DNA of 64,000 nt from Terribacillus sp. DMT04. Its GTDB lineage: Bacteria; Bacillota; Bacilli; Bacillales; Amphibacillaceae. The stretch covers positions 1,366,001 to 1,430,000 of the forward strand of contig NZ_CP077639.1 of the NCBI RefSeq assembly GCF_019056395.1, written 5' to 3'. A program made the translations under genes and the position numbers. This document shows, piece after piece, positions 1-7,656 of the stretch; position 1 is the stretch's first letter, and every line of letters starts with the position of its first letter. Under the pieces are notes generated by a model that was not told the DNA's origin, did not search any database, and worked only from the letters and a program-made list of their open reading frames with translations.

Positions 1-742
1 AAAGCAAATTGGCACATTGTGCCGAGAACACAAGTATCGGTACGGGTACAGGAAGATTACTGCCTTACTGAGACAGGAGCAATGCATTAACCACAAAGTC
101 GTGCAGCGAGTAATGCAGGAGAATCAATGGCAGTGCCGGGTTAAAGTGAAGAAACGTAAGAAAACTGGACAGCCATATGCCGTTGCAGAAAATTTATTGG
201 ATCGGAACTTTCAGTCCGATCGTCCTCTTGAGAAGCTCGTAACCGACATCACCTACCTGCCTTATGGTCAGAAACTAATGTATCTTTCCAGTATAATAGA
301 TTTGTGCAATGGCGAAGTAGTGGCTTCCTCAATTGGAGATAAACAAGATACAGCTTTCGTATTGGACACACTCGCTCAGCTGCCACCATTACCTGAGAAC
401 TGTGTGTTACATAGTGATCAAGGGTCTGTGTATACATCTTATAAGTACCAAGAAGCTGTAAAAGCAAAAGGCATTACCATGAGCATGTCCCGAAAAGGAA
501 CGCCCGCTGATAATGCCTCTATCGAATCGTTTCATTCCATACTAAAGTCTGAAACGTTTTATCTCAACAGCATTAATCGAACTACGACTGCCATCGTAGA
601 GCGTACTGTTGAAGAATATATTTATTATTATAACAACATTCGTATCCAAACGAAACTAAACAACCAATCGCCGATACAATATCGGCAATCGGCTATTTGA
701 AGGTTTTTTGATCCCTGTCTCAGAAACGGGGGTCAGTCCCCA
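1..742 (+). mobile_element. IS3-family insertion sequence, right part only
   Basis: The left end lies outside the window. The right end is placed at about 742 because the sequence after the transposase closes with GGGGTCAGTCCCCA, whose reverse complement begins TGGGGACTGACC, and IS3-family ends are typically TG...CA. The element stops 16 bp short of the ctaA stop codon and converges on ctaA. Neither the target duplication nor the left inverted repeat can be seen, so the exact end is an inference. Confidence 0.75.
2..700 (+). CDS. IS3-family transposase (OrfB / fused OrfAB C-terminal part), partial
   Basis: The reading frame is open to the window edge, so the true start is upstream; 232 residues are visible. 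They carry the HTH_21-like KYRYGYRKI segment followed by an rve integrase core. The DDE residues can be placed: D in LVTDITYL, D in LHSDQGSVY, and E in NASIESFHS, followed by the usual K/R-rich helix. The C-terminal YYNNIRIQTKLNNQSP block is typical of the IS150/IS3 groups. All three catalytic residues are intact and there is no internal stop, so the visible part looks functional. It mediates copy-out/paste-in transposition of its own element. Confidence 0.9.
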   Translation, partial: KQIGTLCREHKYRYGYRKITALLRQEQCINHKVVQRVMQENQWQCRVKVKKRKKTGQPYAVAENLLDRNFQSDRPLEKLVTDITYLPYGQKLMYLSSIIDLCNGEVVASSIGDKQDTAFVLDTLAQLPPLPENCVLHSDQGSVYTSYKYQEAVKAKGITMSMSRKGTPADNASIESFHSILKSETFYLNSINRTTTAIVERTVEEYIYYYNNIRIQTKLNNQSPIQYRQSAI

Positions 743-758
743 TAAGCAGTGGATTTTC

Positions 759-1667
759 TTATTGTTCTTTTTCGAATTTCGCACTTCGGAAGGAAAGCAT
801 GATATAGTACGTCATGATTGCAAAGTAGATACTGATAATTAATGAATGCATCAGGGCGACAAATAAGTTCATACCGGTGAAGATAACTAATACACCTACT
901 ACTGCTTGTGCTGCCAGCAGGCAAAAGCTGATAATCCATCCTTTTGTCATCACAGCATGTCCCTTATAGCGACGCAGCACTTGGACCATGATAATAAAGG
1001 ACCAAACAAGCGCAAGCATCGCAGCTCCACGGTGGAGCATCTGTACCATCTGAGCAGTGCTGAGACCAAACAAGCCTGGATCAGCGTTCGAACAAAGCGG
1101 AAAGTCTCCGCAAACAAGACTGGCATGCATGTGACGTACGAGTGCACCAGTATATACAACAAGATAAATAAAGATGGTATGCAGGTAAAATTGAATACGC
1201 ATCCCTTTTTTAATAACAAGCGCACGTGCATCGAACTTCTTGTCCACTTCGAAAACAATCAATGTCAGCAAGAGGACAGAAGCGAAGGAAATGAGTGAAA
1301 TACCGAAGTGCAGCGCTAGTACTGCGTCGGATTGCTGCCAAATAACAGCTGCAGCACCGATTAATGCTTGTAAAACAAGGAAAAATACGGCCAAGACAGA
1401 TAAGAATTTAACCTCTCGAATGTGACCGATTTTGCGCCAAGCAAAGATAGCCAGTAAGAGAATAACAATGCCTATTGTGGAAGAAACAAAACGGTGAGCT
1501 GATTCAATGATAAGCTCGGGAGTTACATTTGTAAGTGCTCCTTCACATAAAGGCCAGCTCTGTCCGCAGCCATCCGCAGATCCTGTCTTCGTGACTAAAG
1601 CACCCCCAAGAAGGATGAACAACATACCGACAGTACTGATTACAGATAAATATTTTAATAATTTCAT
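759..1667 (-). CDS. ctaA: Heme A synthase CtaA
   Basis: 302 aa, close to the ~306 aa of B. subtilis CtaA. It is an eight-helix membrane protein that oxidises the C8 methyl of heme O to the formyl group of heme A for aa3-type terminal oxidases. Visible signature: the extracellular Cys pair (about C34 and C41 in DGCGQSWPLC) and the Glu/His pair at about 55/58 (IIESAHRF), plus the later HMH and LHR histidines. A GAGGTG ribosome site precedes the ATG. It is divergent from ctaB, as in B. subtilis. An IS3 element lies immediately downstream and no terminator of its own is obvious. Confidence 0.96.
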   Translation of the reverse strand: MKLLKYLSVISTVGMLFILLGGALVTKTGSADGCGQSWPLCEGALTNVTPELIIESAHRFVSSTIGIVILLLAIFAWRKIGHIREVKFLSVLAVFFLVLQALIGAAAVIWQQSDAVLALHFGISLISFASVLLLTLIVFEVDKKFDARALVIKKGMRIQFYLHTIFIYLVVYTGALVRHMHASLVCGDFPLCSNADPGLFGLSTAQMVQMLHRGAAMLALVWSFIIMVQVLRRYKGHAVMTKGWIISFCLLAAQAVVGVLVIFTGMNLFVALMHSLIISIYFAIMTYYIMLSFRSAKFEKEQ

Positions 1668-1829
1668 GCAGGAACACCTCTTATATACAAACTAGTAGCG
1701 TTACAATAACATCAAGCTTATCGTAACATGAATTTAACCAGAAGAAGCGGAGATTTCGTGTCAATTTTATGACCTGTTGACTCTAGGGCGAAATAGTCAC
1801 GAGATAAAAGGGCAGGTTAGTTCAGTAAA

Positions 1830-1858
1830 TTGTCAAAAACAGTTTCTTATCTTAGAAT
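1830..1858 (+). promoter_or_regulatory. Sigma-A-type promoter of ctaB
   Basis: TTGTCA at 1830-1835 and TAGAAT at 1853-1858 are separated by exactly 17 bp, in the ctaA-ctaB intergenic region (1668-1930). Transcription would start around 1865, leaving a leader of about 65 nt. No convincing -35/-10 pair was found for ctaA on the other strand, and I did not recognise a clear ResD site. Confidence 0.6.
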
Positions 1859-1930
1859 ATAACGTGTTACAATATGAAAAGTGTAATAGAATACAAGTAT
1901 TATGTAACCAAGCAGAAAGGATGTGCTGGT

Positions 1931-2866
1931 GTGAATAAAGCCGAATCAACTTCTTTACAAGAATTGAATGGTGCAGAACACGCTGATTCAAACACTAGTC
2001 TATGGACAGACTTCAAAGCACTTATAAAAACTGGAATTATTAACTCCAATCTATTAACTGCATTTGGCGGTTTTTGGCTTGCGCTTTACATGACGAATGA
2101 GCAATTCGTTCATCATATTCCCGCATTCATCTATACGATGCTTGGCAGCGGGTTGGTCATCGCTGGCGGATGTGTAATCAACAACTATTATGACCGGGAT
2201 ATTGACCATGTAATGAAACGGACGAAGAAACGCCCGACTGTAACTGGAACTATTCCGCTTTCCGTTGTACTTACAATGGGAATTGGATTTACCGTTCTTG
2301 GTGTCGGCTTTTTGTTCCTAACAACTTGGCAAGCAGCAGCGATTGGTATTTTTGGCTGGTTTGCTTATGTCATCCTTTATACGATGTGGTCAAAACGCCG
2401 CTATACCATTAATACTGCTATTGGCAGTTTTTCCGGCGCAGTGCCTCCGCTAATCGGCTATGCTGCCATTGATGGCGGTTTGAGCACGGAAGCATGGATT
2501 GTTTTTGCTATTATGTTCATTTGGCAAACGCCGCATTTCTTAGCTTTAGCTATGAAAAAGGCAGAAGACTATAAAGCAGCGAATATTCCAATGCTGCCGT
2601 CTGTGTATGGATTTGGCATTACCAAGCGTCAGATTATTATCTATACAGTATGTTTGCTTCCCCTTCCGTTCTATTTAACAACATTGGGAACGGTGTTTGT
2701 TGCTATCGCTACTGTATTGAACGTCGGCTGGCTTGCAATTGGAATTGCTGGTTTCTTCATGAAAGATGATTTAAAGTGGGCAAATTGGATGTTTATTTAC
2801 AGCTTGAACTACTTGATGATCTTCTTTATCGCACTTGTTGTCTTCACAACACCTGCAATCTTTTAA
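1931..2866 (+). CDS. ctaB: Protoheme IX farnesyltransferase (heme O synthase) CtaB
   Basis: UbiA-family prenyltransferase that transfers farnesyl to heme B, giving heme O, the substrate of CtaA. I chose the GTG at 1931 (311 aa), which follows AAAGGA at good spacing; an upstream in-frame ATG at 1874 lacks a ribosome site. The Mg/prenyl-diphosphate motif NNYYDRDIDHV is at about residues 84-94, and the second conserved region YTMWSKRRYTINT follows. About eight or nine hydrophobic helices are visible. A terminator follows at once, so ctaB is monocistronic here and the cytochrome c oxidase genes ctaC-G found next in B. subtilis are absent. Confidence 0.96.
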   Translation: MNKAESTSLQELNGAEHADSNTSLWTDFKALIKTGIINSNLLTAFGGFWLALYMTNEQFVHHIPAFIYTMLGSGLVIAGGCVINNYYDRDIDHVMKRTKKRPTVTGTIPLSVVLTMGIGFTVLGVGFLFLTTWQAAAIGIFGWFAYVILYTMWSKRRYTINTAIGSFSGAVPPLIGYAAIDGGLSTEAWIVFAIMFIWQTPHFLALAMKKAEDYKAANIPMLPSVYGFGITKRQIIIYTVCLLPLPFYLTTLGTVFVAIATVLNVGWLAIGIAGFFMKDDLKWANWMFIYSLNYLMIFFIALVVFTTPAIF

Positions 2867-2898
2867 TAAGAGACACTGCTGATAAGTGTCTGATTTCT

Positions 2899-2957
2899 AA
2901 AATCCGAACTAAAAGTGAATTCTTTCATTAGAATTCATGCAGGTTCGGATTTTTTTC
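2899..2957 (+). terminator. Intrinsic terminator after ctaB
   Basis: AATCCGAACT at 2901-2910 pairs with AGGTTCGGATT at 2941-2951, followed by a T run. The loop holds a second small hairpin (GAATTC arms). A separate AGACACT/AGTGTCT hairpin at about 2871-2891 lies just after the stop codon. Confidence 0.75.
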
Positions 2958-3159
2958 ATTATAGATAGTTATCGTACCATCGACATAGAGTAATGCGAGT
3001 TAGCTAAAGATACCGATGTTTTTGGCGGACAGCAGCCAGAGTATATACAGACATATGCTTATGACCAATTGTCTTGTCTCTGCATATTTTGTGTTTATTG
3101 TGTACAGCATTTTGGGAATAAAGACCATAACAAACGTGCACCGAAGAGAGGGTAACGAA

Positions 3160-3681
3160 ATGGATATGGAAACATCTCGCTTAAGTTTAAAAGCAATAAC
3201 AACCAATATGGGAAAGCAGCTCGTCCGATTTCCGATTACATTCTTTTATGAACAAGAAATTTCATATGTGACGGATTGGCCATCCAATGCTTTGAAAGCT
3301 CAACTGCCGTTCTATTTAGAGAATCTGGCAACCGGACAGACAAACTTGGGTTTTGGGCCGTGGTTTGTACATACAAAATATGAGCAGGAGATGGTCGGTG
3401 ACATTTTTATCCGCCAAACAGCTCCTCAAGCTGCACAAGCTGAACTCTTCTTCCATATACGGGAAGAGATGGCTGGCAAAAGATATGAAGAGGAAGCAAT
3501 TGTCAGCATCTGTGACTGGTTGCTGCAGCAAGGTGTGGATACGATTCATGCGTTTTGTAAACCGCATGAAGCAGAAAAGCAGCAAGTGTTGACGCGATGC
3601 GGATTCCATAAACTTGGACAGGTGGAAGGACTGGTTCAATTCAGGACATATGGGCAGCTGCTTCCAGCAGATGGTTTGTGA
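3160..3681 (+). CDS. GNAT-like N-acetyltransferase
   Basis: 173 aa from the ATG at 3160, which follows AGAGAGGG; the longer open frame from 3016 has no ribosome site. The order and spacing of segments resemble the RimJ/RimL-type GNAT fold: an N-terminal strand, GFGPWFVH and VGDIFIR core strands, FFHIREEMAGKRYEEEA in the acetyl-CoA-loop position (the usual R/QxxGxG/A is poorly kept), then an AFCKPHEAEKQQVLTRCGF segment typical of motif B. The substrate is unknown. It stands between ctaB and the ylbC homologue, where B. subtilis has ctaC-G, ylbA and ylbB, so it is a lineage-specific insertion or a replacement. Confidence 0.7.
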   Translation: MDMETSRLSLKAITTNMGKQLVRFPITFFYEQEISYVTDWPSNALKAQLPFYLENLATGQTNLGFGPWFVHTKYEQEMVGDIFIRQTAPQAAQAELFFHIREEMAGKRYEEEAIVSICDWLLQQGVDTIHAFCKPHEAEKQQVLTRCGFHKLGQVEGLVQFRTYGQLLPADGL

Positions 3682-3685
3682 AGGT

Positions 3686-3730
3686 TGTCGAAAAAGTCAG
3701 CTATTTACATATGCTGTTTTGTATTATAAT
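3686..3730 (+). promoter_or_regulatory. Promoter region of ylbC homologue with a Spo0A-box match
   Basis: A TATAAT -10 sits at 3725-3730 with a TTTACA-like -35 at 3704-3709 (short 15-bp spacer). Upstream, TGTCGAA at 3686-3692 (in context TTGTCGAAA) matches the Spo0A box consensus at all seven core positions, centred roughly 48 bp before the expected start of transcription. The promoter is visible; Spo0A binding is an inference. Confidence 0.45.
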
Positions 3731-3763
3731 AGGTGCAGCACATGAAAAGAAAGGGGCTGGAGC

Positions 3764-4789
3764 ATGAAAGGTTTACGTATCGTGCTATTGTTGCTCGTAC
3801 TAGGAGCGGGTGCCTTATTCTTTTGGAATAGGAATGATTATTTGGCTCCTGCCCAAGATGCAAAGACAAAAAGTACGGAAAATACACAAAAGGCAGAAGC
3901 TGCCCAAAAACCGAACGGCGATATAGAGCGGTGGATCAATCAAGCCCCTGACACGCTGAAGAAAGATCAGGGGGAACCGGATCATAAGGATAAGTCTTCT
4001 TACGGGTATGAATGGTATGTATATGATAAAGGAGACGCATATGCGCAGTACGGAGTAAAAGAGGATCGTATTGTTACGGCTTTCGCTGCCGGAGAAGCCT
4101 CTTTAGCTGATGTGAAACTTGGTGAAAGCCGAGAAGAAGTGGAAAAGGACTATGCATTAGAAAACGAGGTGTCTGTCCGCTATGATGGCAACCGTTACAC
4201 ATTTAAACTGAAGGACAAGGATCAGCAGATTCAGCCTTTAGCAGAGCTGGAAGACGGATTGTTCGCGCAGTTTTACTTTGATACATTCAAGGACGAACTA
4301 GCTGCAGTGCGTGTTATAACCGATGAGCAGCTGATTATGGAACGTCCATATGATATTACGTATACAGGACAGCTCCCTGAGCAGCCGCAGCTCTCAACAG
4401 AGGAATGGCAGCAAGTACAAGCAGGCATGGAACGGCAAATTATTGAAATCACGAATGTGATGCGCGCTCAATTCGATGTTTCTCCGCTCGAATGGAATGA
4501 AAATGTAGCAGCAGTCGCATTTGGTCATAGTGAAGATATGCAGAAACAGCAGTACTTCTCACATGTAACGCCAAGTGGTGAAGAGCTTGGGGATCGGTTA
4601 GCGGATGGCCAAGTACCTTTCCGAAATGCAGGTGAAAATATTGCTGCTGGCTATACAGATGCGCCAGCTGCTATGATTGGCTGGTTAAATAGTGAAGGGC
4701 ACCGAAAAACGTTGCTTGATCCAACTTATAAAGAGTTGGGGGTCGGCGTTTACCGCTATTACTATACACAAAACTTCTTGCTTCAATAA
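3764..4789 (+). CDS. ylbC: CAP-domain (SCP/PR1-like) protein, YlbC homologue
   Basis: 341 aa. One N-terminal hydrophobic segment (about residues 5-23) indicates a signal peptide or signal anchor, so the protein should act outside the membrane. The middle part (about 55-200) fits the CAP-associated N-terminal domain of YlbC-type proteins. The C-terminal ~115 residues form a CAP domain with FGHSEDMQKQQYFSH, the GENIAAG motif and GHRKTLLDP. AAAGGGG precedes the ATG. Biochemical function is not known; family members are secreted proteins. It is flanked by its own promoter and terminator. Synteny with ylbD-ylbE supports the name. Confidence 0.88.
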   Translation: MKGLRIVLLLLVLGAGALFFWNRNDYLAPAQDAKTKSTENTQKAEAAQKPNGDIERWINQAPDTLKKDQGEPDHKDKSSYGYEWYVYDKGDAYAQYGVKEDRIVTAFAAGEASLADVKLGESREEVEKDYALENEVSVRYDGNRYTFKLKDKDQQIQPLAELEDGLFAQFYFDTFKDELAAVRVITDEQLIMERPYDITYTGQLPEQPQLSTEEWQQVQAGMERQIIEITNVMRAQFDVSPLEWNENVAAVAFGHSEDMQKQQYFSHVTPSGEELGDRLADGQVPFRNAGENIAAGYTDAPAAMIGWLNSEGHRKTLLDPTYKELGVGVYRYYYTQNFLLQ

Positions 4790-4819
4790 CCGAGTTTCTT
4801 CATGAAACTCGGTTTTTTG
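4788..4819 (+). terminator. Intrinsic terminator after ylbC
   Basis: ACCGAGTTTC at 4789-4798 and GAAACTCGGT at 4804-4813 form a perfect stem with a short loop, followed by TTTTTT. The stem begins at the last base of the stop codon. Confidence 0.9.
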
Positions 4820-4888
4820 TGTGTCAATTTGTCTGGGCTTTCATACATTGTTTAGAGAGAGTAATTTTTGGATAGGAGTTGGATCGTA

Positions 4889-5290
4889 ATGTCAGAAACG
4901 AATCTGCATCCATCGATTCAGGCATTCAAGCAATTTGTCGAGCAGCATCCGAAACTTATAGAAGAAGCACGGCAAAAGCAGACAGGATGGCAGCCTTATT
5001 ATGAAAAGTGGGTGCTTTTAGGCGAAGAAGACCCGAGTTGGCAAGCATATAAAGCAGAAGCGCAGACTGAACAGACGGAGACAGACCAGGAATCAGCCGA
5101 AAAGGGAAATGAAATGGTTAGTAAGATGATGGGTATGGCAAGTCAATTTGATTTGCAGAAGTTATCAGGTCATATCCACCAGCTGAATGGGGCATTAGAT
5201 AATGTAAAACATTTAATCGGGCAATATCAAGGTGTGAAACAACAGCTTCCAACAAAGAAAAAAGGGCCCACATTCTTTCATAAAGACTAG
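4889..5290 (+). CDS. ylbD: YlbD family protein (putative spore coat protein)
   Basis: 133 aa from the ATG at 4889, preceded by AGGAG; an in-frame TTG at 4868 gives seven more residues but has no ribosome site. The conserved N-terminal part (HPSIQAFKQFVEQHP, then WQPYYEKWVLLGE) matches the YlbD_coat family; the middle is acidic and Gln/Glu-rich and the C-terminus is a short helical then Lys-rich tail. The role in B. subtilis is only suggested by the family name. A CATACATT string at 4842-4849 resembles a sigma-E -10, without a clear -35. It forms an operon with ylbE, with a 6-bp gap before that gene's Shine-Dalgarno. Confidence 0.82.
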   Translation: MSETNLHPSIQAFKQFVEQHPKLIEEARQKQTGWQPYYEKWVLLGEEDPSWQAYKAEAQTEQTETDQESAEKGNEMVSKMMGMASQFDLQKLSGHIHQLNGALDNVKHLIGQYQGVKQQLPTKKKGPTFFHKD

Positions 5291-5302
5291 AAGGAGATGG
5301 AT

Positions 5303-5539
5303 ATGATGCGGCAGGATATCTATCAAAGACTCAAACAGCGGGAAGAGCTGCTGCGTTTTGTCAGACTTCACCCTGTCTGGTACCGAACGCTGTCACGTGA
5401 TCCAAATGCGTTTGCGGATATGGAAAAGCAGGCCAAATATTTTTACGGAAAAACCGCACCGCAGCGCATAGGACAATTTGGGGAACAGCTTAGTATGGTC
5501 AACATGCTGATACAGATGGCAAGAGCAATGCGGGATTAG
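5303..5539 (+). CDS. ylbE: YlbE-like protein
   Basis: 78 aa. Three ATGs occur at 5297, 5303 and 5306. AAGGAG at 5291-5296 directly abuts the first, so 5303 or 5306 is the likely start. The core RFVRLHPVWYRTLSRDP segment is characteristic of the YlbE-like family found beside ylbD and ylbF in Bacillaceae. No function is established. There is no membrane segment or signal peptide. Confidence 0.8.
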   Translation: MMRQDIYQRLKQREELLRFVRLHPVWYRTLSRDPNAFADMEKQAKYFYGKTAPQRIGQFGEQLSMVNMLIQMARAMRD

Positions 5540-5551
5540 GTCTTTTCATTT

Positions 5552-5577
5552 CCCTATTATTTGGTATGATAATAGGG
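5552..5577 (+). promoter_or_regulatory. Inverted repeat with extended -10 before ylbF
   Basis: CCCTATTAT at 5552-5560 and ATAATAGGG at 5569-5577 are a perfect 9-bp inverted repeat. TGGTATGAT at 5562-5570 reads as an extended -10 inside the loop, and the right arm runs into the GGGGAGG ribosome site of ylbF. A transcript starting here would lack the left arm; read-through from ylbD-E would carry the hairpin and cover the start of the ribosome site. The promoter call is weak because no -35 is visible. Confidence 0.4.
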
Positions 5578-5588
5578 GAGGTGGTTAT

Positions 5589-6026
5589 ATGTTTGCAACT
5601 GTGGAATTTGTGGAGCTATTGGAGAGATCTGAGAATTTAGGCAGAATGATCCGGGATTCGGACGTAATGGATGCTTATAATTCTACGCAAGAAGCGCTCT
5701 ACCAGGATAGTGAAACAAAAGCGAAAATTGACGCATTCACTGCTGTAAAGGAACAATATGAAGAAGTGCAGCGATTCGGCAGATACCACCCGGATTACAG
5801 CTCTATCATAAAAGCAATTCGCAGCAAGAAGCGTGAGATGGACATGGATGCCAATGTTGCGGCATTTAAAATAGCAGAGCGAAATCTGCAAAAACTGCTC
5901 GACGAAATAAGCGGGACACTCGCTGCTACGGTGAGTGAAACTGTTAAAGCACCGCGGTCTGGTGCAGCTATGAAGGACTCTGGCTGTGGCTGCGGCAGCG
6001 GCGGAGCTTGCGGCTGTGCCTCTTAA
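5589..6026 (+). CDS. ylbF: YlbF/RicF, subunit of the RicAFT (Y-complex)
   Basis: 145 aa. In B. subtilis YlbF (RicF), YmcA (RicA) and YaaT (RicT) form a complex that directs RNase Y-dependent maturation of mRNAs and is needed for competence, biofilm formation and sporulation. The sequence shows the all-helical Com_YlbF domain (about 1-115) and a Cys-rich C-terminal tail with Cys at 133, 135, 141 and 143, the region linked in the B. subtilis protein to [4Fe-4S] binding. A strong GGGGAGG site precedes the ATG. A terminator follows, so ylbF is separable from ylbG. Confidence 0.92.
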   Translation: MFATVEFVELLERSENLGRMIRDSDVMDAYNSTQEALYQDSETKAKIDAFTAVKEQYEEVQRFGRYHPDYSSIIKAIRSKKREMDMDANVAAFKIAERNLQKLLDEISGTLAATVSETVKAPRSGAAMKDSGCGCGSGGACGCAS

Positions 6027-6030
6027 AAAC

Positions 6031-6062
6031 GACTGGCAAGCTTCGGCTTGCTAGTTTTTTTA
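6031..6062 (+). terminator. Intrinsic terminator after ylbF
   Basis: ACTGGCAAGC and GCTTGCTAGT form a stem (one G-U pair) closed by a TTCG tetraloop, followed by TTTTTTT. Confidence 0.9.
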
Positions 6063-6127
6063 TGTTGCTCCAGAGGGGCAGGCTTTGCTACACTAGTAAA
6101 AAAGCTGTAAAGCGAGGAACATCATTT

Positions 6128-6403
6128 ATGTTGACAAAACGTCAGGGGATCGTCGTATGGTTCCAGCATATGAAAAATATAAAGCAGCTGAAACGGCACG
6201 GACACTTGGTCTTTGTTTCCAAAAAGCAAAAGTATGCCATGATTTATGTAAACATGGAGGAAGCAGAAGAAAAAGAAGCAGTATTGCAAAGACTGCCGTT
6301 CGTATCTAAAACAGCGTTATCATACCGTCCATTTGTACGCACAGATTTTGAGAATGCAAAACAGGATAAAGCAAAAGAATACGATTATAAAATCGGTATA
6401 TAA
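6128..6403 (+). CDS. ylbG: YlbG family (DUF2129) protein
   Basis: 91 aa from the ATG at 6128, preceded by GCGAGGAA. The conserved features of DUF2129 are visible: RQGIVVWFQHMKNIKQLKRHGHL and YAMIYVNMEEAE, then FVSKTALSYRPF. It is a small soluble protein of unknown function, nearly always next to ylbF and rsmD in Bacillaceae. It has its own terminator immediately after the stop codon. A longer open frame starting upstream inside ylbF is not credible as a start. Confidence 0.85.
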   Translation: MLTKRQGIVVWFQHMKNIKQLKRHGHLVFVSKKQKYAMIYVNMEEAEEKEAVLQRLPFVSKTALSYRPFVRTDFENAKQDKAKEYDYKIGI

Positions 6404-6441
6404 AAAAAGCCTGCAGGGAATAGCCCTGCAGGCGCCTTTTG
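6404..6441 (+). terminator. Intrinsic terminator after ylbG
   Basis: GCCTGCAGGG at 6409-6418 pairs perfectly with CCCTGCAGGC at 6424-6433 across a 5-nt loop. An A run precedes it and GCCTTTTG follows, so it may work in both directions. Confidence 0.85.
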
Positions 6442-6616
6442 TTTCCGATGAAAACAAACAGGCAAAGGGAGAGGAGAAACCGGAGGAAGAGCTTATGGGG
6501 AAACGTAAGTCTTCTCCGTGTTCATGAAGCAGCTATAAGCGTGATAGCCGCTTCAGTAGTACAGTATGTACCGGCTTTAGCAGGATTATACATCGTTTTT
6601 GAAGGAGTGCAAAGCA

Positions 6617-7186
6617 ATGCGAGTAATTGCTGGAGAGCATAAAGGACGGGCATTAAAAGCGGTGCCCAATCAATTGACAAGACCAACGACTGACAAAGTA
6701 AAAGAGAGCCTGTTTCAGGTGCTCGGCCCATTCTTTGAAGGAGGAGCATGTCTTGATTTGTTCGCGGGGAGCGGCGGACTTGGTATTGAGGCGCTTAGCA
6801 GAGGTATGGATACGTGTATCTTTGTTGATAAGCAGGGCAAGGCTGTTGAGACAATTCATCACAACTTAACAACGTTGAAGCTTACAGACGCTGCAGAAGT
6901 GTATCGGAATGATGCACTGCGTGCGCTGAAGGCCGTTGCGAAACGGGAGAAACAGTTCGATCTTATCTTTTTGGACCCACCATACCAAAAGGTATCCTAC
7001 GAAAGCTTGCTGGAGCAAATTAGCGAGACGGGTATACTGGGAGCTGGCGGACAAATTGTTTGTGAACACGATGGACGTAAAGAGCTGCCAGAGCGTATCG
7101 CAGGTTTTCAAGCGGTGAAACGAGAGAATTATGGCAATACTACTGCTATAACAATATATCAAGCTGCGCAGGAGGGTGACAGATGA
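6617..7186 (+). CDS. rsmD: 16S rRNA m2G966 methyltransferase RsmD
   Basis: 189 aa from the ATG at 6617, preceded by GAAGGAG. SAM-dependent Rossmann-fold methyltransferase that methylates N2 of G966 in 16S rRNA. Motif I LDLFAGSGGLGIEAL is at about 46-60 and the catalytic DPPY at about 120-123 (FLDPPYQK). The last 4 bases overlap the coaD start (ATGA), indicating translational coupling. The ~170-bp gap upstream after the ylbG terminator holds no clear gene; it contains an interrupted inverted repeat at 6526-6554 (GAAGCAGCTAT / ATAGCCGCTTC). Confidence 0.96.
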   Translation: MRVIAGEHKGRALKAVPNQLTRPTTDKVKESLFQVLGPFFEGGACLDLFAGSGGLGIEALSRGMDTCIFVDKQGKAVETIHHNLTTLKLTDAAEVYRNDALRALKAVAKREKQFDLIFLDPPYQKVSYESLLEQISETGILGAGGQIVCEHDGRKELPERIAGFQAVKRENYGNTTAITIYQAAQEGDR

Positions 7187-7656
7187 CAATCGCAATGTAT
7201 CCGGGCTCGTTTGATCCTGTAACGAATGGTCACGTGGATATTATCAAACGAGCAGCCGCTATTTTTGATGAAGTGATTGTTGCAGTAGCTGTGAACAGCA
7301 AGAAACAGCCGCTTTTCAATGCGGAAGAACGTGTAGAACTTGTGCAGGAGTCACTAAAGCCTTTCCCGAATGTAACAGTGGTCAAAGCAGAAGGTCTGAC
7401 AGTAGAATTCGCGAAGCGATATGATGCACGCGTACTTATTCGCGGACTGCGGGCTGTTAGCGATTTTGAAAGTGAAATGCAGATAAGCGGTATTAACCGT
7501 CATCTAGAGCCGGAGTTAGAAACGCTGTTCATCACAGCTGATGCAGCATACAGCTTTTTAAGCTCTAGTATTGTAAAAGAGGCAGCAAGCTATGGAGCGG
7601 ATATAAGTAAGCTTGTGCCGCCCCCTGTACATAAGGCAATCAAACAAAAATATTAA
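7183..7656 (+). CDS. coaD: Phosphopantetheine adenylyltransferase CoaD
   Basis: 157 aa, the usual family length. It joins 4'-phosphopantetheine and ATP to dephospho-CoA, the penultimate step of coenzyme A synthesis. The nucleotidyltransferase (HxGH-type) site is seen as PGSFDPVTNGH at residues 7-17; the second signature SFLSSSIVKEAA is near residue 125-137. Its start overlaps rsmD by 4 bp, and its stop overlaps the convergent ylbJ stop by 3 bp, leaving no room for a separate terminator. Confidence 0.97.
   Translation: MTIAMYPGSFDPVTNGHVDIIKRAAAIFDEVIVAVAVNSKKQPLFNAEERVELVQESLKPFPNVTVVKAEGLTVEFAKRYDARVLIRGLRAVSDFESEMQISGINRHLEPELETLFITADAAYSFLSSSIVKEAASYGADISKLVPPPVHKAIKQKY

Noticed and set aside
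5940-6026. Cys-rich YlbF tail as a metallothionein-like fusion
   Set aside because: Such Cys-rich tails are normal for YlbF and linked to Fe-S binding.
6439-6616. Open frames between ylbG and rsmD
   Set aside because: No ribosome site and overlap with a terminator; composition looks non-coding.
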